DNA from: Clavaria fumosa
Lineage: Eukaryota; Basidiomycota; Agaricomycetes; Agaricales; Clavariaceae
Direction of reading: 5' to 3'
Length of the DNA: 64,000 nucleotides
NCBI GenBank assembly: GCA_951802425.1
Contig: OX637797.1
Span: 2,480,001-2,544,000 of the forward strand
Made by a program: the position numbers and the translations under genes. The notes below the pieces were generated by a model that ran no database searches, was not told the DNA's origin, and saw only the letters and a list, made by a program, of their open reading frames with translations. Shown one piece after another: positions 1-10,278 of this stretch (the stretch's first letter is position 1; every line of letters starts with the position of its first letter).

Positions 1-737
1 CAGAAACGGACAGCATGGCCAGTCTGGTGGCATCGGAAACAACATCTCTCATCAGCAGGGGCCCATCCTCGGGCCATGGCCACATCTGGAGTACACAGCA
101 GAGGGGTCACAAGAGGTCGCGAAACGGTCACGGCAGGTCGCGGTAGGGTCGCGGTGGGTCGCGCGGGGGTCACAGTGGGTCGCGGTGTCCGTTCCGTGAG
201 TATCCCATCCAGTCGCCTTTGCTGGGCATCAAGCCTCTCAGCCAGCACCTTCCATTCTCCATATGTCTCTGGCATTGGGGAGACACCATAGATTCTCTCC
301 ACCAACCTCCTACTCAGGTTCAACTCCAGCCAATGGACTAGGATTCCTGAGTCCTTCTCTGCACTCAACTTCGCCCGTTGGAACAGTGTCTCGAATTTCA
401 CGAAGAACTCTGGTGCTGTCATGGCACCCTGTTTCAGCCCTGCAATATCGGCAAGGGCAGTCGCACGGTCATTCGGGTCATCGAATGCACGCTTCATCTC
501 CTCCACAAACTCTGCCCAGGTTCTGGCCTCGCCACTACCCAGGATCTCTTCTGCCTTCATATTCGCCCATTCTGCAGCGAATCCATCTCCAACAATTTTG
601 CTCAGAGCAAAGAGGACCTTCACCAGGTCCACAGCATAGGTAGTCGGGTTCGCCATAAACAGGAGGCGAAGGGATCGGAGGAACGTACGGAAGTTCCTTT
701 TCTGCCCATCAAAGGGGGCAACGGCTAGGTCCAGCAT
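1..737 (-). CDS. Ty3-type retrotransposon Gag, partial (runs off window edge)
   Basis: The minus strand is open from an ATG at 737 to base 1, giving 245 complete codons with no stop. The protein looks like a Ty3/gypsy capsid-nucleocapsid protein: a helical capsid-like region, then a proline/arginine/threonine-rich linker built of imperfect repeats (about 40-190), then a retroviral-type zinc knuckle right at the edge (CFRCHQTGHAVRF plus the first two bases of the last Cys codon), fitting CX2CX4HX4C. Gag would package the element RNA in cytoplasmic particles. Pol should follow beyond the left edge. The ATG may not be the true start, because the frame stays open upstream across an intron-acceptor-like TTTTACAG. 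Family assignment rests on the knuckle plus the upstream LTR. Confidence 0.75.
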   Translation of the reverse strand, partial: MLDLAVAPFDGQKRNFRTFLRSLRLLFMANPTTYAVDLVKVLFALSKIVGDGFAAEWANMKAEEILGSGEARTWAEFVEEMKRAFDDPNDRATALADIAGLKQGAMTAPEFFVKFETLFQRAKLSAEKDSGILVHWLELNLSRRLVERIYGVSPMPETYGEWKVLAERLDAQQRRLDGILTERTPRPTVTPARPTATLPRPAVTVSRPLVTPLLCTPDVAMARGWAPADERCCFRCHQTGHAVRF

Positions 738-746
738 TCTATAGCA

Positions 747-1085
747 CTGTAAAATAAAATTCCGGGCCTTCGGCACTCAGGATTTCTTCGATCTCTTAAC
801 AGTCCTGTCCTCTCAGGCTGCTCTTCTAGGTACTTATGTACCTATAGAACTCTTATTCTATGAATCTTTTGTTAACGTGGGGCACGAATGGTATCCCAGG
901 TGGTCACTCCACAACTCCTAATGAGTTGCCCGTGTGCCCTTCTGACAATGGTCACAGAGCAAGGGCTCTGTCCACTGGACCAGGAAACTACAGAAGACTA
1001 TGTAGGGGCTTTCCTTGCCCTGTACACTAAGCGATTCACTGGTACGTAGCTGTAAAATAGAGATCCGGGCCTTTGGCACTCGGTA
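747..1085 (-). repeat. Direct repeat of about 36 bp flanking a tRNA-promoter-like segment in the leader of the left retroelement
   Basis: The block at 747-782 recurs at 1050-1085 with about five differences; shared core words are tccgggcctt and ggcactc. The roughly 265 bases between contain, on the minus strand, a sequence fitting a pol III A box (TGGTCCAGTGG at 972-982). I could not find a convincing B box. One reading is a short non-autonomous insertion with a long target duplication in the gag leader. Another is a simple duplication of the leader. No open reading frame is recognisable from 738 to 1261. Confidence 0.4.
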
Positions 1086-1261
1086 TCACTTGGGGAGGGT
1101 CACAGTTGACTTCCTCTGGGTCTGGTCACGTGTATGTACACACAGTAAAAATTTCACGCAGTTCTGTTACACACTGCGGGCAGGGTAAAGAAGAAGAGGA
1201 TGATAGGGGCTGAGCTGTGACAACATGTCACAGTTTGAGATTAAGGGTCCAGGCTAGCCAG

Positions 1262-1595
1262 GTTAGGACACAGGGCTAGGGCGGACGGGCGGATCTTAGT
1301 ATTATATCAGACTGGGTCTCACACAACTTAAGCGTAAGGTCATGACGACAATACTAAGATAAGGGGAAAAGAGTACAAAAAAGGAAAAGCGAAAGTACTT
1401 ATAGTGAACGCTTCGGCACTTGCCGACTTTCCCACGCTCGGACCCTCGGATCACGTGATGCGCCCAGGCCCCAGGTCATGTGATCTTACATGATTACATA
1501 ATCCGACCCAGCCACAGGTCATGTGACCTTCCAACAACCCTCCCCAGTTTCTCCACAACTGCACTTTGGGATGGCTTACATAAGCGATCCTAACA
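1262..1595 (-). repeat. Probable 5' LTR of the left retroelement
   Basis: On the minus strand the segment starts TGTTAGGA and ends TCCTAACC, so the ends are near-perfect inverted repeats as in LTRs. It holds a TATA-like CTATAAGTA (around 1400) and is followed by TGG, a possible primer-binding start. It lies upstream of the gag ORF in the correct orientation. The second LTR is outside the window, so this is inferred from structure alone. Its outer end touches the neighbouring chromovirus at 1596. Confidence 0.5.
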
Positions 1596-1807
1596 GTCAA
1601 GGGTATCCTCTCAATGGTAAACAGAATGAGGGGATGGAGGGAGAAGGTTCTGGAACGAAGTCCGAACGGTCCGAAGGCTGGCAGAGTGAAGTCCGATGAA
1701 GGTGCGGAGCGGAGCGCACGGAGTTACAGCGGAGTGGATTGGAGTTGGTAAGGAGTTCGGAGTCCGGAGCAGGGGTCGTGCTTATGCAAGCGGATGGGGT
1801 CGTAACA
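1596..1807 (-). repeat. 3' LTR of the chromovirus
   Basis: A 212-bp copy matching 8870-9081 at roughly 97 percent. In element sense it starts TGTTACGACC. The adjacent purine tract at 1808-1820 is the expected polypurine tract, which identifies this as the 3' LTR. Confidence 0.85.
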
Positions 1808-2070
1808 GTATCCCCCTCTTAGGGTCGAACCCCTGAGACCCTGTGGCCAAAGCCTGCATGAACATGTGGCTCCCATAACAAGTTAGCGTTGGAGTTTCGC
1901 AGTGTCTCGAGCAGAGTCCGAAATTTTTTTTGGGGGTCAAAAGGTCGCATGCGTCGTGCAACACTTTTTCTCTTCTTTAACCTGCTACCATCATCACTAG
2001 CCCCTAGCATGGGCAATCCCTACTGTTTTCTTTAAAAAAACCTCGATGTCGCATCACCGTCCCCGCGCAG

Positions 2071-2958
2071 TTGCGCGTGGAGGACGAGGACCCCGAGATC
2101 GCGGTCCTCATGCGCCAGATCAAGACGCTGAAGGACAAGAAGGCGTGGGAGGAGGAGGAGCAGCGGAAATGGGAGGAGGAGGAACGGAAGAAGAGGGAGG
2201 CCGCGGATAAGGTGCGGCGGGAGGAGATGGAGAGGGCGAGGGCGGAAGAAATCGGGAAGGCGCAGGGGACGGGGAGGAAGCGGATGCCGGCCACGGAGTC
2301 GGACACGGAGCGCACGGACTGTGCGCGATGTGTCCGGCTCGGGATGGGGTGTGTGTGGCCGAGCGGAGGGCGGGGCACCGCGTGTGTCGCGTGTGCGGTG
2401 GCGAAACAGCGGTGCGGGGGCAGAGAGGCTGAGGGGCCGGAGCGGAAGAAATTCCGCTCCACACGGTCGAAGAAGACCGTGGTGGAGTCGGAGGAGGAGG
2501 TGAAGGAGGTGCGGGCCCCGCGGGCGGACATGGACAGAGCGGAGGCGGAGCGGAGCGGGGTGGTGAGGACCATTTACAAGTTGGTGGTCCGCGGGGTGTT
2601 TGAGTTGGAGGAGTGGCGGAAGGAGATGAGGGCGGAGCAGAAGGCGGCGGCGGAGGATCGGAAGATCCTCTGGGAATTTCTGATGGGGAAGCGGGTAGCG
2701 GGGGAGGAGAAGGAGGAGGCGGAGAAGATGGTGGTGGAGGTGGCAGGTTCGGAAAAGGGGGTGGAGACGGAGGCGGAGAAGAAGGAGGCGGAGGAAGCGG
2801 GAGCAGAGAAAGAAGTGGAGACGGAGAAAGCGGCGGAGAAGGTTGCGGAGGCGGGGAAAGAGGCGGAAGTGGAGGAGGGAGAGGTTGGAGCGGAGTCCGG
2901 TTTTAAGGAGCCCGAGGGAGTTTTACAAGTGTCGCCCGGCTCGCCCCCCTCCGCCTAA
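2071..2958 (+). CDS. Antisense ORF inside the chromovirus: acidic coiled-coil protein with Cys6 zinc-cluster pattern
   Basis: This 295-codon open frame runs opposite to gag-pol, between the end of pol and the 3' LTR. The first in-frame ATG is at 2110; the base before 2071 completes an acceptor-like CGCGCAG, so an upstream exon is likely. The order is an N-terminal charged helix rich in Glu, Lys and Arg, then six cysteines spaced CX2CX6C...CX2CX6C (CARCVRLGMGC and CVACAVAKQRC), then a short hydrophobic helical stretch, then a long Glu/Ala/Lys-rich tail. The cysteine spacing matches fungal Zn2Cys6 clusters, which bind DNA, but the context is not that of a host regulator. Its length and the absence of stops beside damaged gag-pol suggest it is real. 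Function is unknown. Confidence 0.6.
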   Translation: MRVEDEDPEIAVLMRQIKTLKDKKAWEEEEQRKWEEEERKKREAADKVRREEMERARAEEIGKAQGTGRKRMPATESDTERTDCARCVRLGMGCVWPSGGRGTACVACAVAKQRCGGREAEGPERKKFRSTRSKKTVVESEEEVKEVRAPRADMDRAEAERSGVVRTIYKLVVRGVFELEEWRKEMRAEQKAAAEDRKILWEFLMGKRVAGEEKEEAEKMVVEVAGSEKGVETEAEKKEAEEAGAEKEVETEKAAEKVAEAGKEAEVEEGEVGAESGFKEPEGVLQVSPGSPPSA

Positions 2959-3322
2959 AAAAATAAATTATTTATCTACATTACTTGTTTCTTTTATCTA
3001 TTTTATAATTTTTTTGTTTTATTTTTTGAACTTGAGTGAAGTAAGCAAAATGAAGGAAAATAAGTAAGACAAGACGGAGAAGATGAAGAGAGATTCGGAG
3101 ATAGGCTTGGGAGAAAAAATAAAAAGTTCGGAGTTTTCGGGGAAAGGAACGGAGAGAGAGACGGAGAGACAGAGAGACAGAAGTATGGAATTTTTTATTT
3201 TTTATTTTTTATTTGTTTCGGAGAAGATGGAGAAGCGAGAGATGGAGTAGTATAGAACGGAAAATGTACATAAATAGAAGCATAAGAAAAATTTCGGGGT
3301 ATCGGAGTGAACGGAGAAAGGT

Positions 3323-6259
3323 CTAGAGGGTATTGAGAGGTCTGGGCTTATTCGGATAAGCTTGGTGGAAATCCGAAACGGCCTCGGAGGCGTGAACAAG
3401 TTCCGTAGCAGGAAGCCAGGATGTTTCCTCATCGGTTCCTTCGTATCCGGACCACCGCACCAGGTATAGGAGTTTGCAGGTGCGGCATTTGTTGATCTTG
3501 GAGTCAAGCACTTCGGAGATTTCGTGCTCTAAATCTCCATTGATCTCTACCGGAGGAGGCGGGGTGATGGTACGATTCGGAATTGTATTCAGAGTGACTG
3601 GCTCCAGCATGGAAATGTGGAAGATGGGGTGGACAGCTCGCATGGCCTCGGGGAGTCGGAGTACGAAGGAGTGCGAACTGGCCTCTCCAATGATTTCGAA
3701 AGGTCTGAGGAACTTGTTGGAGAGTTTTTTGGAGGGTCTGGTCGTATGGAAAAACTTCGCCTTTACGTATACTCGGTTTCCGACCTTAAACTCCGGTGCC
3801 GGAGTCCGACGTTTGTCCGCCGGACCCTGATAGCGACTCTGCGCTTCGGCGATTTGGTTACAGAGTTCTTGGTGCAGCTGATCCAAGTCTACAGCGAGCT
3901 CTCGGGCATGGACCGAAGTTACTTCGCGTTCGGGAAATACTGAGATATTCGGATGATAACCCTTGTTCGCGAAGAATGGAGAAACCCCAGTGGTGGCGCT
4001 CGGGGCATTGTTGTAGGCAAACTCGGCGAGGGGTAGAAGCTGCAACCAGTTGTCCTGCTGGTAATTGCAGTAACAATGGAGGTATTGTTCCAACGTCTGG
4101 TTAGTCCGCTCCGTCTGTCTGTCGCCCTCCGGATGATATCCGGAGGTGAAGTGTAAAGTCATGTCCAGGACTTTACCCAACGAGCAAAAAAAATGGGAAA
4201 CGAACTCGGAGCCGTGATCGGAGGTGACATGCGACGGAACTCCATGTTTCGAGAAGACGTGGAATACGAATAGATGGGCCAACTCCGCGGAGTTCACTTC
4301 GTCAGTCGTCGGGATGAAGATCCCCTGCTTCATAAACCTATCAACAACCACCAATATTGCGGTAAAACCGGAGCTCTCAGGGAGTTGCTCGATGAAATCC
4401 ATCGAAATGGAATTCCACGGTTTCTCGGGTATGGGTAGCTGCTTGAGCGTTCCATATGGCTTATGCCGAGGGGCTTTCGCCCTACCACAAGTCGTGCAAG
4501 ACTTGCAAAAGTCCGATACAAATCCTCGGAGTTTCGGCCAGGTATAATCCCTGAAGACCAAGGCCGTAGTCTTGGTCTGACCGAAATGTCCGGTGAGCGG
4601 GTGATCATGTCTCGCGCGTAAAACGCGGAGTCGGAGGTCATTGACGTCCGGTACATAAATCTGTCCGCGCTCGCAGAGAAGTCCGTCATCGTCCATGGAC
4701 CACTTAGGGTCCGCGGAGTTCGAGCGGAGGTCTTCTAGGATCGGGATGATCACAGGATCGAGCAAGAGTCCAGACTGGATGTCCTCTCGGAGTTGATGAT
4801 CGTCAATCACAAATGACGCGTGGAGTGCGGGTATGTAAAGCGATGAAGCTTGGAGAGACGATATCAATTGTTCACTGGAGAACATCGGCCAGAGGTTTTG
4901 CAGATTGACGCGGGCATAGTCGCTATCCCCCTCTTTGGGATAGACGTCCCAACATCTAGTCAATGCATCGGGTTTCATTCCGAGGCGCCCGGGGCAGAAT
5001 CGGATCACGAAATTGAACTGGGAAAGGAACTCCGACCACCTGGCTTGATGCCGGGTGAGCAGGCGGACCGTGGAGAAGTACTCTAGGTTCTTGTGGTCGG
5101 TAACAACATCGACCGGAATTTCAGAACCTTTGAGATAGTGCCTCCAAGCGGTAAACACCTCAAATATAGCGAGGAGTTCCTTATCATGGGTGTCATAGTT
5201 CAGTTCGGAGACGCCTAGGGTGCGGGAATGAAAAGCGATAGGATGGACTTCACTGTCGGAGGCGACCGTAGAAAGTATCGCGGCAACAGCGTAGTCCAAG
5301 GCGTCCGTTTCGACTATCAGTGGAGCTCCAGGTATGAAGTGCGAGAGAATCGGAGCCATGGAGAATGCGGTTTTTAGATAGTCAAATGCGGACTGGCAAT
5401 CGTTGGACCACTGCCACTCGATGTTTTTATGCATCAAGCAGTTCATCGGAATGACAATCTTGGAATAGCCATGGACGAAGCGGCGGTAGAAATTGGCGAA
5501 CCTGAGGAAGGACTGGACATCCTTGACCTTCCGCGGAGTCGGCCAATCCTGTATAGTTTTCACTTTAGCCGTGTCCATAGAAAGTCCAGATGGAGATAAA
5601 ACAAATCCGAGATACTCCACGGTTTCAGCGTGAAATTCACACTTAGCCAGGTTCAGGAAGAGACTGTGCTCCCAGAGCCTTCGGAGTACCTCTTGGACAT
5701 GCTCAATGTGTTGTTTCGGATCCTCGGAGTAAATTAGGATGTCGTCAAGGTAGATGACCATGAACGTGTCGAGAAGGTCGGAGAATATGTCATTCATAAA
5801 GTGCTGGAATGTGGCGGGCGCATTTGTGAGCCCGAAAGGCATCACACACCATTCAAAGGATCCATATTGGGTGCGGAATGCGGTCTTCCATTCGTCACCC
5901 TCAGCGATACGGACCAGGTGATACACGTGTCGGAGGTCGAGTTTTGTATAAATTCGGGCTTTTCCTGGAACGTCGAGAAGATCTTTAGTCAGCGGGAGCG
6001 GATAACGGTCTTTTTTGGTCAATTTATTGAGACCACGGAAATCAATGCATAATCGGAGTGTTCCGTTCTTCTTCTGGACAAAGAGCACAGGTGCTCCGTG
6101 TGGAGAATGGCTTGGATGGATAAATCCGATGCGGAGGTGCTCGTCCAAAAACTTGTGGAGTTCGCTGAGTTCGGACTGTGACAGAGAGTAGACTGCACCT
6201 GGCAGAGGGGATTGGCCATCCAGCAGGTTGATCTTTAAATCATACGGTCGATGCGGAGA
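3323..6259 (-). pseudogene. Chromovirus pol: reverse transcriptase, RNase H, integrase, chromodomain
   Basis: The frame is open from 6259 to the stop at 3323. Reverse transcriptase comes first, with the catalytic YLDDILIYS motif and FGLTNAPATFQ before it. RNase H follows (DALDYAV, the DHKNLEYF block). Integrase has an HHCC-type N-terminus (HX3H near HDHPLTGHFG, CX2C at CKSCTTC) and catalytic-core landmarks MDFIEQLP, TSDHGSEF and a later Glu. The C-terminus carries a chromodomain (LVRWSGY, then EETSWLP), which defines chromoviruses and is thought to guide integration. The join to protease is broken: near 6259 the upstream frame runs into a stop because one base appears to be missing. It could instead be a programmed shift, but the separate gag stops favour decay. 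Confidence 0.85.
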
Positions 6260-7002
6260 AGGGTATCTGCCTTCTTTTTACTGAAGACATCTGGGAAGTC
6301 CCTGTAATCCTCCGGAACGGAGAGGAGGTCCTGGGGGGTGGTGTCAGGGATGTTGAACGAAGCGGAGGCCGTGCGCACAGACTTGCTCGACAACGTCATG
6401 CCAAAGACTTGGGACCCGCAAAGTCCACAAGCTGTGACGAATGCGGCAGCATTCACAAAAGAAACTTTGGGTGTCTCCTGGAGAGACGGAGTAGACGGAA
6501 AGGTCAGAGACTGGGTCAAAGACGGAGACAGAGGCAGAGATGGAGATGGAGTCCGGGTCTGGTTCGGAGTCGCTGCAGACGACATAGGAACTGGAGCACA
6601 CGGAGCAGAGACAGACAGAGGGACAGAGGTGGACAGAGGGACAGAGTGGAGAGTGCTGGCCGGTGCACCCTCCGGATCAGATTTCGGAGTTTTCTCCTCT
6701 TTCGTAGATGGTCTGGGCTTTATCTGGCCAGTAATCCAGTCAACCAGCGGGTTGTTTTGGAACAGCCAATTCATTCCCAAGATCACATCACTAGAGGGAT
6801 CAAGATTGGTAACTACACACAAGACGTTGGTCGGATCCATGGCGGAGAGCCGAATGGATAACCAGACTGCTTCAGTAACCCATACGGAGGTGGTCCCGTT
6901 AATAAAAACGACCTCCCGAGGGGTCACCGGAGTTTTCGGAAGACGGAAGCGAGAAGCAAATTTGGCGTCAATGAAACAAAGTTCAGCGCCGGAGTCTATC
7001 AT
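6235..7002 (-). pseudogene. Chromovirus aspartic protease segment
   Basis: The frame starts just before the protease active site (DSGAE) and continues through ILGMNWL, the second conserved protease block. A long Ser/Pro/Thr-rich spacer leads toward the reverse transcriptase. It ends at a stop at 6235 and overlaps the pol frame by about 25 bases. It lies in a different frame from both gag and pol. The protease would cut the Gag-Pol precursor. The upstream link to gag passes through several stops (7182 and nearby), so a Gag-Pol fusion cannot be made from this copy as read. Confidence 0.7.
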
Positions 7003-7181
7003 AGCTTTGAACGGAGACGAAATAGAAGGAGAGGAGGCAAGAAGGGAAAGAGAACGATGAAAGGAAAGGGTATCGAGTATCGGTTCAGTACGATCGGAGT
7101 CAGAGCAGCCGGAGAGTCATACTATGCTCTCTGGGCTGCTCAATCTTTTTTTGGCACGGAGTCATCTCCCTCGGAGGTGAT

Positions 7182-8315
7182 TCATGCAGTGCTGGCACTG
7201 GCCCACGAGGTCCGCTTACGACACTCGTTGGCTTTGTGGCCCGCTATTCCACAGAAGAGGCACAGATTATTATCGAAACGCCATTGGCGTTCCTCTGGAG
7301 TCAGTTTTCCATCCTGACCCAGATGGGCCTTCTTTGTGTCGCTGGAGCTACCAGAGTTAGCAGAGCCCTCAGCGACCTTTGGAACGGAGTTCCCAGAAGT
7401 CAAACCGGAGTTCACCGGACGCTTATCCAAGGGTTTCTCGGACTTGGTATTAGCGCCGAAAGTGCTCGGGGACTTGGGAATATCCGAAGTCTCCTTTTTT
7501 ATGGTGTTGTTAGGCATCGGAGCTTTAACGGAGTCCCGAGAGATCTCCTGCTGACGAGCCCAATAACGGCCATCGATCACACTGGCTTGCTCGCGGAGTC
7601 CGCAGAGCGTGTCCGCACAGTTAACGCGGGCCAGTTCATCCTTGATGCGGCTAGCAAGTCCTTTGTAGAACTGCTGCTGCAACGCGTACTCGTCCCAATG
7701 GACAATGGACACGAATCTGTTGAATGAAATGGTATATTTCATCAACTTCTGGTCCTCGCGCATCCGGAGGCGTTCGAGTTCGAACTCCGCCTCGCGGATC
7801 GCGTTGTAAGGACCAAAGTTCTCTGTAAGTTGAGTAACGAACATCTTATAGTTCGAAAGAACTGGATGGTCTTCACCATCCAGGATCATTGGTTCGAACC
7901 ATTCCAAGGCGAAGCCTCGGAGAAAGGAAAGGACATAGTGTACCTTATGAGAATCGGACTTGAACGCTCTTGGGCGATCAAGGAAGTTTAACTGGCATTG
8001 GACCAAGAAGCTTTTCAACTTCTTAGCATCTGAGCCATCGAATGTGTCGGGGTCACATGGTTTTACTGTATCCGGGCGCTTGTTGGCGTTGATAATTTGC
8101 TGAAGAAGGCGTGCCGGAGTTGGTTCGCGCTCTGCTCAAGGTGTCGGAGGTTCATTTAGCTCATCGACGTCGTCAGTGACCAAGGGATCTGACTCTTCGT
8201 CGTGGTCCGGAGGTCTGGACACACTCGGAGTCGGAGTATTGTCGGCCAGTTCTGGAATGTCGACGTCGTCGGCAACAGGGGGTGGAGGTCGAGCACCGGA
8301 ACATGTAGTAGGCAT
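7182..8315 (-). pseudogene. Chromovirus gag with an internal stop
   Basis: The likely start is the ATG at 8315. An in-frame TGA at 8136-8138 falls at codon 60. The rest is open to the stop at 7182. The capsid region is typical of Ty3 Gag (WFEPM, FGPYNAIREAE), followed by a Ser/Lys-rich linker and a zinc knuckle CLFCGIAGHKANEC (CX2CX4HX4C). The total would be 377 aa. The early stop lies in a low-complexity N-terminal tail, so re-initiation downstream might still give a capsid. The second stop separates gag from protease. Confidence 0.8.
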
Positions 8316-8869
8316 TGTTAAGTTTGTATATACAAGGTTTGAAGTTCGAATATACTGTCAGGGTCCTAACAAGGTTAGCGGCGAAGGGGTTAGTGGAGCA
8401 GAGCGGAGATATTCTATTGGAGTCCAGTCGGAGTCCGATATCGGAGAAACGGAGAAGTAAACAAGAGGAAGAGAGACTTATGGGACTGCGGCCTCAATGT
8501 ATGTGTTGTGCCATCGCATATATACGTGTCCCTATTTATCAAACAAGAACAATACCTAAGGGAGGATCAGAACACAAGTCAAAACTCCAAAGTTGATCAG
8601 AGTCTGTCGGAGTTGGCCGGAGTTGGTCGGATGACATGGAGAACATCGAGGACGATGAGGACGAAAGCTCAGAGATATTTTTAGGATCAAGAGATGTTAT
8701 ATTTGAACTGAGGAGCAGGGAGATACAGGTGGAAACTTATACTGCAAGGACAGAGTATAGGAGTAATGTGAAACAATGTACTTATCAAATTACTAGGAGA
8801 GTTTCACCACTTGTACCTGTGCAATTTTCTTGGAACAAAGAAACAACAACAAAAAAGCGACTCCCATGG

Positions 8870-9081
8870 GTCAAGGGTATCCTCTCAATGGTAAACAGAA
8901 TGAGGGGATGGAGGGAGAAGGTTCTGGAACGAAGTCCGAACGGTCCGAAGGCCGGCGGAGTGAAGTCCGATGAAGGTGCGGAGCAGAGCGCACGGAGTTA
9001 CAGCGGAGCAGATTGGAGTTGGTAAGGAGTTCGGAGTCCGGAGCGGGGGTCGTGCTTATGCAAGCGGATGGGGTCGTAACA
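8870..9081 (-). repeat. 5' LTR of the chromovirus
   Basis: A 212-bp copy matching 1596-1807. It starts TGTTACGACC in element sense at 9081. The bases right after it (CCA, then TGGGAGTCGC) give a candidate primer-binding site at 8857-8866 that would pair with a tRNA 3' end; I did not identify which tRNA. Confidence 0.85.
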
Positions 9082-9084
9082 CCC

Positions 9085-9310
9085 AGACCAGTTCTTCCCC
9101 CATGACTATTGGTCTCGAAGAGTCGCCAATTAAGGCTCCCAGCTAGTCACTTTATACCTGCCAGCACATCATCACATGATGGTGATTACCAGGGAGTTAA
9201 TTTTGACTGAGAATTTATAACGCCCCCTCAGCAGTTTGAACTCGTGACCCCAACTACAAGTTCGACCTGTGGCTGCGTGGGACCTTTCTCCCACTGGGCC
9301 ACGGGGCCCA
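9085..9310 (-). other. Repeat remnant with pol III A- and B-box-like motifs
   Basis: On the minus strand TGGCCCAGTGG (9291-9301) fits the tRNA A-box consensus and GAGTTCAAACT (9233-9243) resembles a B box. They lie about 58 bases apart, a spacing seen in tRNAs with a long variable arm. Downstream there is a TATAAAG word and then the chromovirus LTR. This could be a tRNA-derived SINE or an LTR remnant. No cloverleaf is obvious, so I do not call a tRNA. Confidence 0.35.
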
Positions 9311-10278
9311 CCGTTGCTGCTGCCGTCCATGCTCGCAAACTCTGCTTCTAGGGTAGACTGGCCCTCCCTAGCTCCTCAATAATCTGCATTGGAAGTACTC
9401 TATGCCCTATCACCATTCTCAACCATGAGAGTGGTGGATTTGTTGGATAGCTTCTGGGAATGGGGCACTATTGTTGAAATTGTGTGATTTAGATGTGTCT
9501 CAGACTCTCAGTGTGGCAGAAAAAATAGCATTACATTCTCTTTATTCTCTTCTGCCTTCTTTCTTTTTTTGGGCCATGGGAGCTGTTGGTTTGGCCAACA
9601 AAATTGAATGTGTGTTTATGAGGCATGAGGAGCTTTGTCACGCACCTGCCACTCTTTATGCACACCCAAGCCTTGCAAATGCTACTCGTCCTTCAATTTG
9701 TTGAAATCTGGAATTATAATGACATGGAATTGTGTACAAGACAATTGCCTATTGACCTCTGAAGCAATATTTTAATTAAATTGCTGTGAGAGCATATGCT
9801 GAGTGAAATACATCATTTGTCATGCATAAATCAGTTTCATCATGTCTCTCCCACTTTATCACCTTATGTACACCATGTACAACCGCGTCTTTGTCGTAGC
9901 TACATGTTGTGGGATATAAATGCTGATAATAATAATAAAAATTAAATAAATAAAAGTTTCATCATGTGATGTAACTGTTTGTGAATGCAGTCTACCGCCG
10001 TTGCATAACAGGGACAAATGATAGTCATTGATACAGCAGTTGAACCGCATATTGATGACATTCATAATTACATGTTTAGGCTGAATGCACTTGCCTCAGC
10101 ACCACCTTGTCAAAGCTAAAAGTAACAGAAATAGTCTATCCCCTGGGCAAACATCTTGGACTCAACACACCAAATCCACACCTTTAAACAAAGTCTCCGA
10201 ATTTGCAAAGTGACATCGCAGCGAGAGACGTAACACAAATGGCAATGCCCGAAACTGGCCCTCAGTGATACAGAAAGG
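9311..10278. other. Spacer without recognisable gene
   Basis: AT-rich spacer between the retroelement block and the first host gene. It contains A/T runs (for example around 9925-9955). I see no convincing coding frame or RNA gene. Confidence 0.6.

Larger units (their letters stand above)
1596..9081 (-). mobile_element. Ty3/gypsy chromovirus, nearly full length, frame-damaged
   Basis: Two 212-bp direct repeats (1596-1807 and 8870-9081) bracket gag, protease, reverse transcriptase, RNase H, integrase and a chromodomain, all on the minus strand. A purine tract (AAGAGGGGGA) lies directly before the 3' LTR and a TGG-starting primer-site candidate (8857-8866) lies three bases after the 5' LTR. 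The LTRs differ at about six positions, mostly transitions, so insertion is fairly recent. I found no convincing target-site duplication, and the LTR 3' end reads TTGAC rather than CA. Gag and pol lie in three frames with internal stops, so this copy is probably not autonomous. Confidence 0.9.

Noticed and set aside
76..728. Plus-strand ORFs at the left edge
   Set aside because: They are antisense to a continuous gag frame that ends in a zinc knuckle on the minus strand.
1820..1850. B-box-like GGGGTTCGACCC near the polypurine tract
   Set aside because: No A box at a suitable distance and no cloverleaf; not called a tRNA.
6338..7060. Plus-strand 240-codon ORF
   Set aside because: Antisense shadow of the protease and Ser/Pro spacer; composition mirrors the repetitive spacer and has no domain.
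7900..7925. TGGTTCGAACCATTCC, tRNA B-box-like
   Set aside because: Lies inside a well-supported gag coding region; chance match.
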